From positions 62,001-126,000 of the forward strand of contig CBFFRP010000017.1 of the NCBI GenBank assembly GCA_965644295.1: 64,000 bases of DNA, in the 5' to 3' direction. This document shows positions 12,001 through 22,805 of this stretch, one piece after another. Position 1 is the stretch's first letter. Every line of letters begins with the position of its first letter. The position numbers and the translations under genes were made by a program. The stretch comes from Paraphysomonas bandaiensis. Taxonomy: Eukaryota > Chrysophyceae. The notes below the pieces were generated by a model that did not search any database, was not told the origin of the DNA, and was given only the letters and a program-made list of their open reading frames with translations.

Positions 12001-13056
12001 AGGTATAGATTAGTAGTGAAAGTCTTATTATTCGCAATAGGCGTTTGAGTCAGTGCTTAACTCTGATATCCTACTATTCAACGCTACGAAAGCTGCTTGT
12101 GCATATTACCAACAAGGTGCAACAACTTTCGCTCAATCACTCAAAGCAAATGTAGTGAGGAAGCAGAATGTTGATATACCTGACACCTGCTGACATCAGG
12201 ATTTTTGAGTCCTTGGGGTGAAGAGCCCGGATGCCTGTTTATTCGTCAAGGCCCAAAGACGTCTACACAAGCATTTGGCTATAAGCTAGAAGTGGGCACA
12301 ACAGTATCTCCTGACTATATTATATGAAGCCCACGTTAGTTTCCTGGAAAAATATCTCCGGTTTTTATCCCCCAGAACACCATGAAAAGGTGCAAATCCG
12401 ACTTTGTTGAGGAAGTTGAGATAGAGCTAACTGCTTCTCATATTTTATTTTCATCCACTGCAATTGTGTTGTCACTACTACAACCAATGTTTTACGATGT
12501 TAGATAGACAAGCCCATACACAGATACACAGTCGATACGTTTTGCTGTGTCAATCTAATTTATATTTTATATTATTTCATCCCTTATCATGATGTATGTG
12601 TTCTGTTCGGTGGACCACTTCTGCCTTAACACCAAGTACCCTGTTGAATCGGAGCTTCATCCACTACTAGAAACAATTCCTACACTTGGAAGCATTCGTC
12701 TCCACAAGGAATCAAGTATGGGAGGAAAATCATAGAGAAGAAGCGCAAGAGCACGGAGGAGCTGAATCATATTGAAAAGCCTCGAAAGAAAGAGAGAGTA
12801 TCTACAAAGACGAAGTGCACTAATTGCTCTAAGAAAGGTATAACACACAATTATAATACAGAACAATGTAGGTAGAAAAAGGGGGAAACGAAGGGACAAA
12901 GACCGGGCAGTAAGGAATATACAGGATGCAGAGTATGCAAATCCAAAAACCATCGCGCGAACGAATGTCCCCTAAATTCGACTGGAAAGACCAAGAAACC
13001 CCAGAAATCTGGGAAGGTTTTCACGTTCGAGAATATCCGCAGAGGAGGAACCGAGT
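9090..13056. repeat. Three tandem near-identical 1321-1322-bp units of retroelement debris
   Basis: Unit starts at 9090, 10411 and 11733, the third ending at 13056. The copies differ by a handful of changes (one A in the run near 9150; C/T at 9852 versus 11172). Each unit contains, in order, a truncated NR dispersed element (AAAGTCTTATTATTCGC at ~9378 to TCCGACTTTGTTGAGG at ~9770) and, downstream, a copia-type gag C-terminus. The junctions (ACCGAG|TATGCGC) share only the dinucleotide GT with the outer flanks, so the array arose by tandem duplication with microhomology. A single unique copy may be the true state if the assembly is at fault. Confidence 0.95.
10047..10410 (+). pseudogene. Gag zinc-knuckle remnant of a Ty1/copia-like retrotransposon (also at 11369-11732 and 12691-13130)
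   Basis: A decayed gag frame on the plus strand reads EELNHIEKPRKKERVSTKTK, then CTNCSKKGITH..C, an in-frame TAG, and then a perfect CCHC knuckle CRVCKSKNHRANEC (C-x2-C-x4-H-x4-C). The third tandem copy continues into unique sequence with an acidic tail (SDSESEANMLYDCGVD) before joining LTR-like sequence at ~13131. The frame has internal stops and no start, so it is a dead fragment. The same gag segment, in a different state of decay, lies at ~22250-22400. Confidence 0.75.
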
Positions 13057-13130
13057 CTGACTCGGAGTCCGAAGCGAATATGCTTTATGACTGCGGTGTT
13101 GATATATATGATAAAAGTGACACATGTTGT

Positions 13131-13330
13131 ATGATTAACGATTCAAGATACGGAAGTTGAGCAGTGGTTGACATGAACGAAATAATTTATCATGTTGTTG
13201 ACATGTGTTACATGACAACACACACAATTGTGTATACAATTATAATAAAGTAATCTATCTCTAGTTTTGACTAACTTAAACTTCTCTTACAACGATCTTA
13301 ATCATCTGAAAATGGTCAATTGTCAATAGT
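13131..13330 (+). mobile_element. LTR 3' half of the copia-like element
   Basis: It matches the 3' half of the LTR copy at 47418: ATTCAAGATACGGAAGTTGAG, GTTGACATGAACGAAATAA, CATGTTGTTGACATG, ACACAATTGTGTAT, CTTCTCTTACAACGAT, followed by a AAAATGGTCAAT leader. It is fused directly to the gag tail of the third tandem unit, which is not the normal element order. This therefore looks like a recombination product and not an intact element. Confidence 0.6.
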
Positions 13331-13665
13331 TTTGAAATCATTCACTGCCTGCAACGTCGGGACAGAACTTTTTTCCTTCATGTGACATGTGACTTTAGCA
13401 GTGACAAATACCTCAATTTTTCATTAAGCTTAATGGCCGACAACATATTATTAATCCAAAACTATACTCAAAATCCAACATAAAATTATAATACTCATAT
13501 TTCCTCGTAAACATGTTTTCAAGCCAACCGCAACACATACTAATTATTGCATTGCACACGGTATATACATTTTCACGAACGTGACCGTTATCCATACATT
13601 ACATGGTACTGCTATAACGTAGGCGCCAGTTTGATACATCCAAGCGATTCATATCGAATCATCAT
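13331..13665. other. Unique 3' flank, no gene seen
   Basis: AT-rich sequence between the retroelement debris and the stop codon of the next gene. No frame with homology or codon-like character was found. Confidence 0.4.
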
Positions 13666-16600
13666 TCATAGCATATTCATTCGTGCCACAGCATCACTTC
13701 CAGTTTTTGGTTTGCCGTCTCCTCTAACAGATCTATCCATGGCGATTCTCTGCTTCTTACTTTTCTTAAATACCTCCAATCCCTCCCACTCGTCTGGCAG
13801 TACGGTTATGAACGGTACTCACTCCACTGCATACATACCTTTGTCTTTGTATTGGCCAAACTCTTTTTCAAGTAGCTCTGAGCCCATCTTCTCAGCAACT
13901 CCCTGTCACAACAAGGAGATGTCCGCTTATTTCCTCTAGTCATAGATATTTTTGACACATCTAACATACCTTTAAATCTGACATCCCACTGTCCCCAGCA
14001 CTATTGAACGAGAGGGTCATATGGTCCGCTGCCCTTGCCCAAATCTGTATATGCTGATGTCAATATTTCGCATGACACCCCACAGAATACACACCTTTTC
14101 TCTGAACTTAAGCTGACTGACAGGTCGGCGGGGTTTGCTACGTGAATAACTGCGAATCATGTCATTATTTTCCTCTTTAACGTGCCCTTGAAAATGGTCC
14201 GTTCCCACGACTTCATCACCGTCACCCCTGTCCTCCCGTAAAAGAAATCGAAGATCCACCTGCGTCATGTCTCCGGTCATACGGCGGGAATGCTTGGCTC
14301 CCCCATCCTGCTGCTGATTCTGTCCCCTGCCACGTTTGTTGATGGCTTCATCATTGCGCTTCCATTCCTCATCCATTCCGATACGCAACGGGACCATGGT
14401 GCTCAGCAGCGAGCCCATTACAGTTCGTCGACTGTCGTGCTGCGGGTTTATGCTCTCCCTGATGGCCCTGGATACAGTCTCGAATTCCTCCTCCTCGCTC
14501 ACAGGTTTGCTTTTCTCCTCCCTTTCCCTCTTAGCAGCCTATAAAATACTGTCACTATGTATAGAACCATATAAAACTATACGCACATGCTTCTTTGCCT
14601 TTGCGATAAGTCTAGCTGCCTCTTTTGCACTTTTCGACGTTCCACCGAAAACAACATTTATGTTTTTCCCGCCAGCGGCGGTCATCTCGAGAAGCTGTTT
14701 GTCGGTATGCTCTTCGATACCTGGAAGAGCGGCAATCCGCCTCAAACACTCCTCTTCGTCCATACTCCCACTACTGCTACTGCTGCCCTCCTCGCTGCAG
14801 TCATCACTTTTTCCACTGAATGGTCGTCGGGTCTGCAATTCTCCATCAAATTCCCCAGGGTCATCACATTCAGTAGACTCCATGTCCTCAACTGGCACAG
14901 GTTTAGCTTCCACAGTGGGTGGCTTGACTCCCCTGTTAGACTCGATCAGCTGTAACAACTCCGCCCCCAGGGATCCGTTTATAACTGATACGGGTTCCGT
15001 AATATCTGTTTCCTTCGACTTTTCGCTATACGTACTAAGATTGTCATCCTCGACACCAACGTATTTGAAGAGCCTGCGCACGTATGACACCTTCACTCCA
15101 TGTGGGCCTGCTGGCAGGATTTTCCAGCGCTTCATCTCCTCCTCCTGTCTCAATCGCTCTTCTGCAGACACTACCTCATCAGATTCAGTGGGGGGTGATG
15201 AATCCGGCGGCAAAGTTGGGACAGATGCGCTACTATCTGGAGGGCTCTCAGGGATATCTGCGGAAGCAGATTGAGAAACGGAAGAAGATATGGTAGTGCT
15301 CTGACGGGCACTATTCCGCCTCGGCGCTACTGGAACTTTTAACTGGGATGGGCGGCTGAGTACGTAAGCACTATTGCCAGATATGCTGCTGATATCGCTC
15401 ACATCATCATTACTGGGCTGTCGAAGAGATTTCCGACTGCCAGCCTGTGCCCGTACGGCGGACGAGAGTGCAGTACTGGCTGCAGGATGAGGTGAAGGCG
15501 CCCCACCATTAGAAGCCAAGAGGCCGCCTGGAACATAGACGTCACGCATAGTACTCACTTGAGTTGTATACTTACTTGCACGCGCCGTAAACGAAGAGGG
15601 AGTCTTTACCGCTTCTGAACCGTCAATTGAGACGTCAAGAGATGCAGAAGGACGGGATGAAAATATCCGCTGCATCGTAGCTCTTTCTCCCCGCACCCTA
15701 TCTTTGTTTTTCTCGTCAGTAGCTGCGGTGTTTTGTACTTTCTCCCTTTCGTCAGTCAGTCCGTTATTTCTGACTGATGATGCTCGCCTCAAAGCCCTTG
15801 TTTCTTCTCGAACTCGCTGCAGGGCCTTGTGCTGCTGAATGTTAGGGGATGATTGCCCCACTTCTTGTTTTTCTGGATGCTGTTGAACCGAAAGAAGGCG
15901 GTTGCCATGAGAGGTTTGCTTGAGAAGCGTACGCCCATACCCCGGGGAGGGGCCCTGCTGTTGATGTTTTTCTCCCCCCCCGCCTTCCTTAGCTGTATGA
16001 CGAAGCTTGGCGCGACTGAAGACTGGAGTCTTCGGGGATGCCACAACAGTAGTAGTTGGAGGCGGCGGAGGAGGTTGGTCTGCGGTGTGATCCTGGTGAC
16101 GTAACATAGTTTTGGCTCGCTGCATGGCAGGACTGCCGCCCAAAGAAGGGAGAGGCACACCTGGGCGACCACTAAGTCGAGGCTTATGAGGGAGAGGAGC
16201 AGAAGGATCAACTAAAGCCAAAATAGTTTAAGACATGGGCATGATGTAGAAATAACATTCCTACCCGATCCTATGGACTCTCGAGCCTCTGACCTTCGTA
16301 CATCCAATTCCTCACCTGAAACGGGTGGCGTTTCACTCTTACCTTGGTGTGTGTGCTGAATCGGGCTACGACTACTATCTACTGCTGTAGATTCGACACC
16401 CGGATCATCTTGCTTATGCTCGTCATCATTAAACGAGACGCTCCGGTTATCTCGACAATTGTTGTCATCCAAAAGAGTGGGTTTGGACACTGTTGTTTTC
16501 GGCGGCGCACTTGGTGACGAGGGGGGAGAGTTCCGTTGATAACTTTCATTTTCTTTATTCTTACCTAAACCAAGAAACTTCGACGATAGCTTCTTCTTTA

Positions 16601-16772
16601 TCTTCTTTCCTTCATGAGTCTGGCTGACCACATCAGTGTTAACTGAGGGCTCGCGATGTCTCTGTTTCAGAGCATCGTCCTCCGCACCCACTGCAGGGTC
16701 AGCATTGCCTCCTAATTTACCACTATCCTTATCAGATTTTCCGAAGAAAATTCTTTTGATAAAACTAGGCAT
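13666..16772 (-). CDS. Large low-complexity protein of unknown function, 955 aa
   Basis: Exons 16772-16265, 16211-14587, 14538-14095, 14044-13970, 13902-13839, 13817-13666; total 2868 nt, in frame throughout. The N-terminus (MPSFIKRIFFGKSDKDSGK) is short and basic. Long Ser/Pro-rich disordered stretches follow, and then a more ordered block at EEEMKRWKILPAGPHGVKVSYVRRLF and ECLRRIAALPGIEEHTDKQLL...AKEAARLIAKAKKH. The C-terminal exons are compact (KMGSELLEKEFGQYKDK, then VPFITVLPDEWEGLEVFKK) and look conserved. I do not recognise the family. Its conserved C-terminus spans a 21-nt in-frame segment with GT...AG ends and a TGA (13818-13838), best explained as a tiny intron. It pairs head-to-head with the STK16-like kinase. 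Confidence 0.8.
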
Positions 16773-17546
16773 TAAATACCCTCTTTAAGACACAGACAGC
16801 CGTCTTGTTACTGTGACAGTCAGATACAGGCCATTGTCTCACCCAACACACGCTGGGACTGCTGAGGTTATATGTGACGACACGAAACCATCAGCAATAT
16901 AATGTCAAGGTGAAAGCTACTCCGTCATAGTGTTACTGTGTTACGTGTGTGTTACTATGAGTTGGGCTTTAGGAGTTATGTGGTACTTTATCTTCACTTT
17001 TCTTCGGCTCGATTCACGTGCCTCTCTATCCGCTATGCATACCCTACACATACTGCTGTGTTACACGACATACAGCACTGGATATGTACTCTGTGTATAT
17101 GTACCGGATACGCTGAGCTGGTATACGAGTACACACAGTGCACACTGAGAGTATTGTTGCAATTCTTAACGGATGTGCATTCCAAACGGTTGTTTCGCTC
17201 CAATTCTTCCGAAAATACACAGAATACACAGCGAGCACTACAGTCGCCAAAAAATGGTATTTCTGCTGTACCCCACCCTGTATCTGTACCGATATGCAGT
17301 GGAGGTGTACGAATATAGAAATATCTACCAAGATATATACAGCAGTATTATGAAGAATACCTATGCATGGACGCTGTCGTGCGTAAATATACAGCAGCAT
17401 ACAGCAGTAGTGTGTATGGATTCTCTGTGTGTTATGTATGGAGTGCATAGTGTACTCAGGTGAGCTGCAGCTTACTCAGACGTTCAAGAGTGAACTTATC
17501 GATACCGGTGCAACGATAAGGCATCCTTTCAGCATTATAATCTATC
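16773..17546. promoter_or_regulatory. Divergent promoter space, unknown protein / STK16-like kinase
   Basis: The 774 bp between facing ATGs hold no transposon. The space is dense in GTATAC, TACAGCAG and AGTACACA words, for example near 17080-17145 and 17330-17410. Frames of ~100 codons on both strands overlap each other and are products of this word bias. Confidence 0.5.
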
Positions 17547-18786
17547 ATGGGCTTTTCAGATATCTGTAGTCTCATATCTGAGTTCTTCTTGAGAGTGTAT
17601 TCTTTCTTTGTGAGTATATTCAGCGGAGCCCCTCATGAGAGTGTGGTCTCTTTCGACAGTGGTCTCTCTGTAACATTATGCGACACTATTGGTGAGGGCG
17701 CATACTCATTTGTTTACACGGCTTCTTCTGGAGGCAAAACTTATGCTCTCAAAAAAATGTATCTTCAATCTGTAGAATTCGAGCGGTGCGCTCTTATGGA
17801 AGTCGCTTCTTTTAAGAAGTTTCACCATCCTAACATACTGAAGTTACTGGATAGCGTCAGTCGAACGGAAAACAAGAGTAGAGTAATGTATATGCTGTTT
17901 CCTTTTATGGAACAAGGAAGCCTCAGAAATATATTACTAAGACGTGAGCGAGGCCAGCTTCCTCGGCCGTCCCTGCGGGAGATCTTGACTGACTTTACTG
18001 CCATATGTGAGGCCGTGGGTGTATTACACGCGTATAACCCAGCCTATGTACACCAAGGTAGGAATTTTTCACGCGTTATGCAGCCCTGACTATTGTTGTG
18101 TTCAGACATCAAACCTGAGGTCCTCTACCATTGTTTTTGTTTGAAATAACAGTTGTGCTGTTGTGTAATACTTAGAATATTCTGATTGCTGAAGACGGGA
18201 CCCCGCTACTCACAGACTTTGGATCAGTTCGCCTCGCAGACGTCAATATTATCAGCCGAAGCCAGGTAAAGTGCCATACTGCTCATTCGATGTGTGGTCT
18301 AAGAACGTGTTCAATCAGGCACTAAGCATCGCTGACGAGGCTAGTCAACACTGCACAATCTCCTATCGGGCTCCGGAGCTCTTTGATCCTCGCACTGGTA
18401 CAATACTAGACTCAAGGTAGCCTTTCTTATGAGATTGTTCACTTATATCTAATGCGTATGCTTTCAGGACGGATGTTTGGGCTCTAGGATGTCTGTTGTT
18501 TGCTTGGTGGCACGGTTATTCCCCTTTCGAGTGCGAGATCACAGAAGTAGGAGTAAAGGTGGTGGAGTGTACTCACCTTAGGGTCCTTGCTAAGGTTCCG
18601 TCCTGTGGTCCCTCCGCCAGTGCAGAGGACAGAACCCTGCAACAACTTGTTGAAGAAATTCTGGAACAAGATATCACTAAGAGACCTTTTCTCCCAGCTG
18701 TCATCGCCTCTATTAGAAAGACCAGAGAAACACTTGGTGGAAGACGACAGATGGTGTCTAATTTTGGGGGTGTTGATACAGTCTAG
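17547..18786 (+). CDS. STK16/MPSK1-like (NAK family) protein kinase
   Basis: Exons 17547-18057, 18106-18119, 18176-18265, 18319-18416, 18468-18786; 343 aa. The kinase landmarks are complete: glycine loop IGEGAYSFVY, catalytic lysine in YALKKM, catalytic loop HQDIKPEN (HRD changed to HQD, Asp and Lys kept), DFG in LTDFGSVR, YRAPELF, and TDVWALGCLLF. The wide spacing and the HAYNPAYVHQD segment match the STK16 group, which acts at the Golgi and plasma membrane. As in STK16, the protein starts Met-Gly with a nearby Cys (MGFSDIC), consistent with N-myristoylation plus palmitoylation. A 14-nt exon encodes only the DIKPE part of the catalytic loop, which is unusual. Confidence in the kinase is very high, in the subfamily good. 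Confidence 0.92.
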
Positions 18787-19089
18787 GGATACAGGTTGAA
18801 AGCGCAGCATGTGTATCTGCGTGAGGTGAGTTGAATGTGACGCATCCAAGTTTGTATTTTCTATATATTTTTATACAATAGTATATATATTGTTCTAATT
18901 AAGGTAGTTTAGTACACATAAATGAACGATATATTATTTATTCTATTTTGAAAATATCGTTTTATATATCCAGAAATGAATGTGCTCAGTACATATTACG
19001 AATTTTTCTCTTTTCGTATGTTGATGATGTTAAATTATTCCTTTTCATCCTGAAGTAGTTATATAATATATAATTACCCTAGATAGCCT
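18787..19089. other. AT-rich 3' flank of the kinase gene
   Basis: About 300 bp, strongly AT-rich, with no gene or repeat that I can identify before the LTR begins. Confidence 0.4.
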
Positions 19090-19305
19090 TGTTGGAATAC
19101 GTATGTTTCTCTAAGATAGTACTGTAGAATACGCTAAATACAATGTGAAAAAACAGTAATACGTAGTCAAAGATACTATATAGTATATAGTATATAGCTA
19201 TAAAAGTGAATCTGAAGTATTGCATCATGACGATTCGAGATACGGAAGTTGAGCAATGGTTGACATGAACGAAATAGTTATCATGTTGTTGACATGAAAT
19301 AAAAT
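19090..19305 (+). mobile_element. Truncated copia-like LTR
   Basis: It starts TGTTGGAATACG, the classic Ty1/copia-type LTR opening. It aligns with the copy at 47418 through AAGATAGTACTGTAGAATACG, CAGTAATACGTAGTCAAA, ATGACGATTCGAGATACGG and CATGTTGTTGACATG, where similarity stops. The 3' third and any internal region are missing. Confidence 0.65.
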
Positions 19306-19350
19306 TTAAAGCTTGTCTTGGTATTTAGTAAGTATACACTTTGAGATATG

Positions 19351-19830
19351 TTGAAAGTCTTATTATTAGCAATAGGCGTTAAAAAACTGCACCAACTTAG
19401 TAGCTAGATGAATGCTAGACAAGCTAGTTAGGCCTCTACCTGCAACTAATCAGTACACTCTTTTTATCCTACTATTTAACGTTACGAAAGCTGTTTGTGC
19501 GTCGCCGCAAGCACCAAGGTGCGACTACATCCCGGATGCTTGACTTCAGCTGGCAGCCCAATACCCCGGTTACCCTTCAGGTGGGCCCTGTCCGGGATGC
19601 CCTTGAGGTGGGTCCATTCCCGGATGCCTGTTTATTTGTCAGGGCCCAAAGACGTCTACACAAGTGACACTTATTGGTGTACCTTGTACCACACAAGCAT
19701 TTGGCTATGAGTGGGCAGAAGAATATCTGCTGACTATGTTTGCTGCTCACGTTAGTTTCCCAGAGAGAATCTCTCCGGTACTTATCCACCAAAACACCAC
19801 GAAAAGGTGCGAGTCCGACTTTGTTGAGGG
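19351..19830 (+). mobile_element. Dispersed NR element, full-length copy 1 (~480 bp)
   Basis: One of three near-full copies (with 39259-39775 and 52572-53054) sharing the start TTGAAAGTCTTATTATTAGC and the end GGTGCGAGTCCGACTTTG. It contains the hairpin GCACCAAGGTGC, a variable block of ATGCTTGACTTCAG and AGGTGGGCCC repeats, and the conserved CACACAAGCATTTGGCTATGAG. No open frame is shared by the copies, so it is probably non-autonomous. Truncated copies are at 5200-5440 (minus), in each 1322-bp unit, and at 22424-22540, 22605-22800 and 38128-38190. Confidence 0.85.
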
Positions 19831-20099
19831 ATTAGAGATAGAGATTGACTGTATACATATAACTTGAAGGATAAAGCCCAATAGTACAATAGAGCAAGAC
19901 CAGGTTTGAACAGAGCGTTAGCACCACACATATATGAAAGTCTGATTATTACATGAGTACGGTTGCGTACAGAAACTAGTTTATGTCTATAGACTAGCTA
20001 AAACTAGATTTGCTATATACTACTAGTGGCGGGCAACCGTCTCGGGACTGCTTGTGCATCGCTGCGACCACCATGGTGCAACCGTCCCTTGTAGTGAGG
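19831..20099. other. Spacer with a short repeat fragment
   Basis: The stretch 20036-20095 (GCTTGTGCATCGCTGC..ACCATGGTGCAACCG) matches the hairpin part of the NR element and leads directly into the unknown repeat ORF at 20100, as an equivalent fragment does at 22741-22800. Confidence 0.45.
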
Positions 20100-20732
20100 T
20101 TAGTCGGGGGGTCTACCTTTGGGCAATGTGTCTGGCGGGCCTGTGCCATTGATTATGTGGGGGGTGGGTGAGGCGAGATGTATATGAGAGTGCAAGTCGG
20201 TGGTGGAGATGGTGCTGGTTGTTGAGGTGGGGTTTCGGCCACAAGTAAGGAGGAGTTGTTTCCGGAGTGGTAGTGCTTGCCTCTGTCGGGTCTGGGCTCT
20301 TGCAGAGAGTGTAGTTCGTGGGGTGGATGTCGCCTGGAGTAGCTGGAGTAGTTTTGGTGTCGGGTGGGTATCCTGGGGCTGGCGTTGCTTTGCGTGTGTC
20401 GGGACCGGTTTCGCCGGTGCCGTGTCTACGTTGTGGTGTCTGTGTCCCCTATTGCGAAGCATGCGGAGCCCTCCGTCATATAGGGGAAGTAAGATTGAGG
20501 CGATAGATTTTTCTAGGGCGTGGAATTGATGTTCGAGCAGTGAGCTGGATATGTGGCGTCCGAATGCGTCGGCCATTTGTGTGGCAGTAATGTGGCCGGT
20601 CCAGTAGCGCTCAACCTGGGGGGTGGTTGGGTTCCATGCGGCTTTGGCTAGTTTGGTTATGGCGGTGGTGTAAAACCAGGGATGGGGGAGCGTGCGTGTG
20701 CGAAGTTTGTCAAGCTTATTGGCACCACACAT
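20100..20732 (-). other. Unclassified repeat-associated ORF, 210 aa, possible transposon protein
   Basis: The minus-strand frame starts MCGANKLDKLRTRTLPHPWF. It contains an ordered segment (YWTGHITATQMADAFGRHIS, LEKSIASILLPLYDGGLRML) and a basic Pro/Thr/Gln-rich tail. Its GC content (GTGGGG-rich on plus) is clearly higher than that of the flanking transposon debris. Its 3' edge abuts an NR-element hairpin fragment in the same arrangement as the frame at 22806, so both belong to one repeat family. I do not recognise the protein family and see no catalytic motif. Confidence 0.4.
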
Positions 20733-21464
20733 ATGTGGGTATCTTGTGCAGTCGCGTACCTTTTATAGTTTGGTAATTATTCAGTCTATTTGATATTTCA
20801 TTGTATACATGTATGTGGTGTTGTGTAAAGTAAACAATGTGCAAACGTGGGAAAAGAAAGTTGTTCCCAAGTTTTGACGTGCATTCCTTGTTAAAACTAG
20901 CTAGTTACTAGTAGAGTACTAATAATTAGTTCTCTGCAATTATATTTATATATATATTGTTAACTAATATTGCAAATTAATATTATTTTCAGTATAAAAT
21001 GGGCTCAACTAACCGTTTTACTTCTATGTTCTAGCATGCTCAGGTTGTACCGCCGAGAGATAGTTACGCATAATGACTTGTATTTTTGGTTGAGTGATGG
21101 ATATATTGAACCTAGTGAATATTCTAGTATAGGACTTGTGTGACGCGACGTGTATTGGCGTTTTATGATGGCTATATATAGTAGTAGAACTAGTAGGGCA
21201 GACAGCGTAGCTACTGGTAAAAGGAAACGTGCTGTTCGTGTGTCCTTTAAGACCTAAATATTAATAAAAATAATTATTAACACTACACTATTGTATTCAA
21301 GCACTTTTAGAACCATTCTACAACAATTCTTAAAAGTCAAGTAAAATCTACTATAGATTTTCCCAAATTTTTGAAAATTTCCCGCGTTTGCATATTATTG
21401 TTTACTTGTATTTTTACGCGTTAAGGGGTATACGTGAATCAATTATAATCTTAGTAACATATTT
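20733..21464. repeat. Candidate element with ~25-bp inverted ends (20830 / 21405)
   Basis: GTAAACAATGTGCAAACGTGGG at 20830 recurs inverted at 21381-21405 (CCCGCGTTTGCATATTATTG then TTTAC). A third copy is at 53337 (GTAAACAATATGCACACGTG). Between the first two lies a short decayed frame (LRLYRREIVTHNDLYFW, about 21035-21140) of unknown origin. No clear target duplication is visible. Confidence 0.4.
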
Positions 21465-22410
21465 TGCATGACAACACGCACGATTGTGTATGCAATTTAA
21501 TACAAGAGTCTATCTAGTTTGATTTTTCAATAAACTTCTCTTAACGATTTAATTGTGAAAATGACCAATATAGTCAATAATATGGAAGCGGATGCGGAGG
21601 AGAGAAGGAGGATAGAGCTGATGTGCCATATAGTTTTCGACGAGAACAATGTCGAACAACAGATTGAAGATTTTGAGACGTTCTTTATGCGGAAGGGACA
21701 GAGCGAGGTGGCTCTGGAAAGGCCTCTCCACAGGAGAAGGACTTCGGAGTTCAACCATATTGAACGGGATCGAGACCAAGTTCTACAAAGAAGCTGTGGA
21801 GAAATATTGGAAGGCAAACGCCATAGCTTACTCATACTGCAGGGAATCGATCTCCAAAGGCGTTACAGAAGTTCCACCTGAATCATAAGAAGTTTAAGAC
21901 AGCTGAAGGAAGGAACAACAAGTTTGCACGCAAACGATGGTTCAGACTTTGAAATCCTGCTTTGAAGGTGGCCAGCAGATAAGATTGCAAATATTCTTGC
22001 CCAATTTGGATCATTTGAGATAAAGCTGGGGGAGGCCGCTAAAGAATATGTTTTGCGTTTCGAGCTGCTCCTTTTTCATGAACTTCAGGCGCATAACCTA
22101 ATGGCGTCAGAAATCTCCAAAATCAGTCGTCTGAAGAAAAGAAGGCTGACTCTAGTCATTAGTATGATGGTTTGAATTATGCTCTCTATACTTAATGTCG
22201 GATAATGTACCATCATACGAGTTGTTGTCAAAAACGTACAGAAGAATTCGACGACACCAAGGCTGGTAGGAAAATCTTATTAAAGAAGCGCAAGAGTACG
22301 GAGGAGCTAAATCACATCGAAAAGTAGTCTCGAAAGAAGGAGAGAGCATCTACCTCGACTAAGAATAAGTGTTGCTACTGTTCTAAAAAAGGAATTATAA
22401 CAAAGAAGAA
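21465..22410 (+). pseudogene. Copia-like LTR end plus decayed gag gene
   Basis: 21465-21555 matches the LTR 3' end (ACGATTGTGTATGCAAT, AAACTTCTCTTAACGAT). An ATG at 21561 opens a gag frame, MTNIVNNMEADAEERRRIE, which runs about 100 codons and is then shifted. In another frame near 21965-22140 the gag continues as KIANILAQFGSFEIKLGEAAK and YVLRFELLLFHELQAHN, typical of UBN2-type copia Gag. The basic segment before the zinc knuckle is at ~22250-22400, where an NR element copy interrupts it. Several frameshifts and stops show it is dead. Confidence 0.7.
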
Positions 22411-22423
22411 TGTCTTATTATTA

Positions 22424-22800
22424 GCAAAATAGGCGTTTAAGAGTCACTTATTACGTTAGTTTCCCGTAGAAATATCTCCGGTACTTATCCCCCAGAACAC
22501 CACGAAAAGGTGCGAGTCCGACTTTGCTGAGGGAGTTGAGATAGAGATAGCATCATCATCAACTGTGATTTGAAATTTGACTGCTGATATATTGGTATAT
22601 ATACAATATTTATTGAAAGTCGTTTTATTTATCAATATAGGCGTTAAATACTCGTTCCGATAATATAGTGGCTAGTGGTATGCTAGATCTACTAGTTAGA
22701 CCTCTACCCATAACTAATCAGCACAAATTCTATTATTCTACTATTTAGCGCTACAGAAGCTGCTTGTGCGTTGCCGCAAGCACCAAGGTGCAACCACTTC
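22424..22800 (+). mobile_element. Two truncated NR element pieces
   Basis: 22405-22540 carries the first ~25 bp joined to the last ~95 bp of the element (ending GGTGCGAGTCCGACTTTG). 22612-22800 carries the first half (GAAAGTC..., CTAGTTAGACCTCTACC, GCACCAAGGTGC). The second piece runs straight into the unknown minus-strand repeat frame at 22806. Confidence 0.6.
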
Positions 22801-22805
22801 CGTTC

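Noticed and set aside
9090-13056. Regularly spaced repeats as a possible CRISPR or rDNA-type array
   Set aside because: The units are 1.3 kb, head-to-tail and without spacers. The content is gag and NR-element debris, with no rRNA-like or crRNA-like sequence.
13666-13840. TGA as a sense codon, suggested by the in-frame TGA at 13818-13838
   Set aside because: Other genes here end cleanly at TGA (JmjC gene, the ATPase, this gene itself), and a GT...AG segment explains the case.
14336-15274. 312-codon plus-strand frame opposite the unknown 955-aa protein
   Set aside because: It is the antisense shadow of a Ser-rich coding exon; the minus-strand model has consistent splice phases and the antisense has none.
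19700-19820. tRNA gene or tRNA-derived SINE suggested by a B-box-like GGTGCGAGTCC
   Set aside because: No cloverleaf stems can be drawn around it, and the A-box-like sequence is ~105 bp away, so I only note the resemblance.
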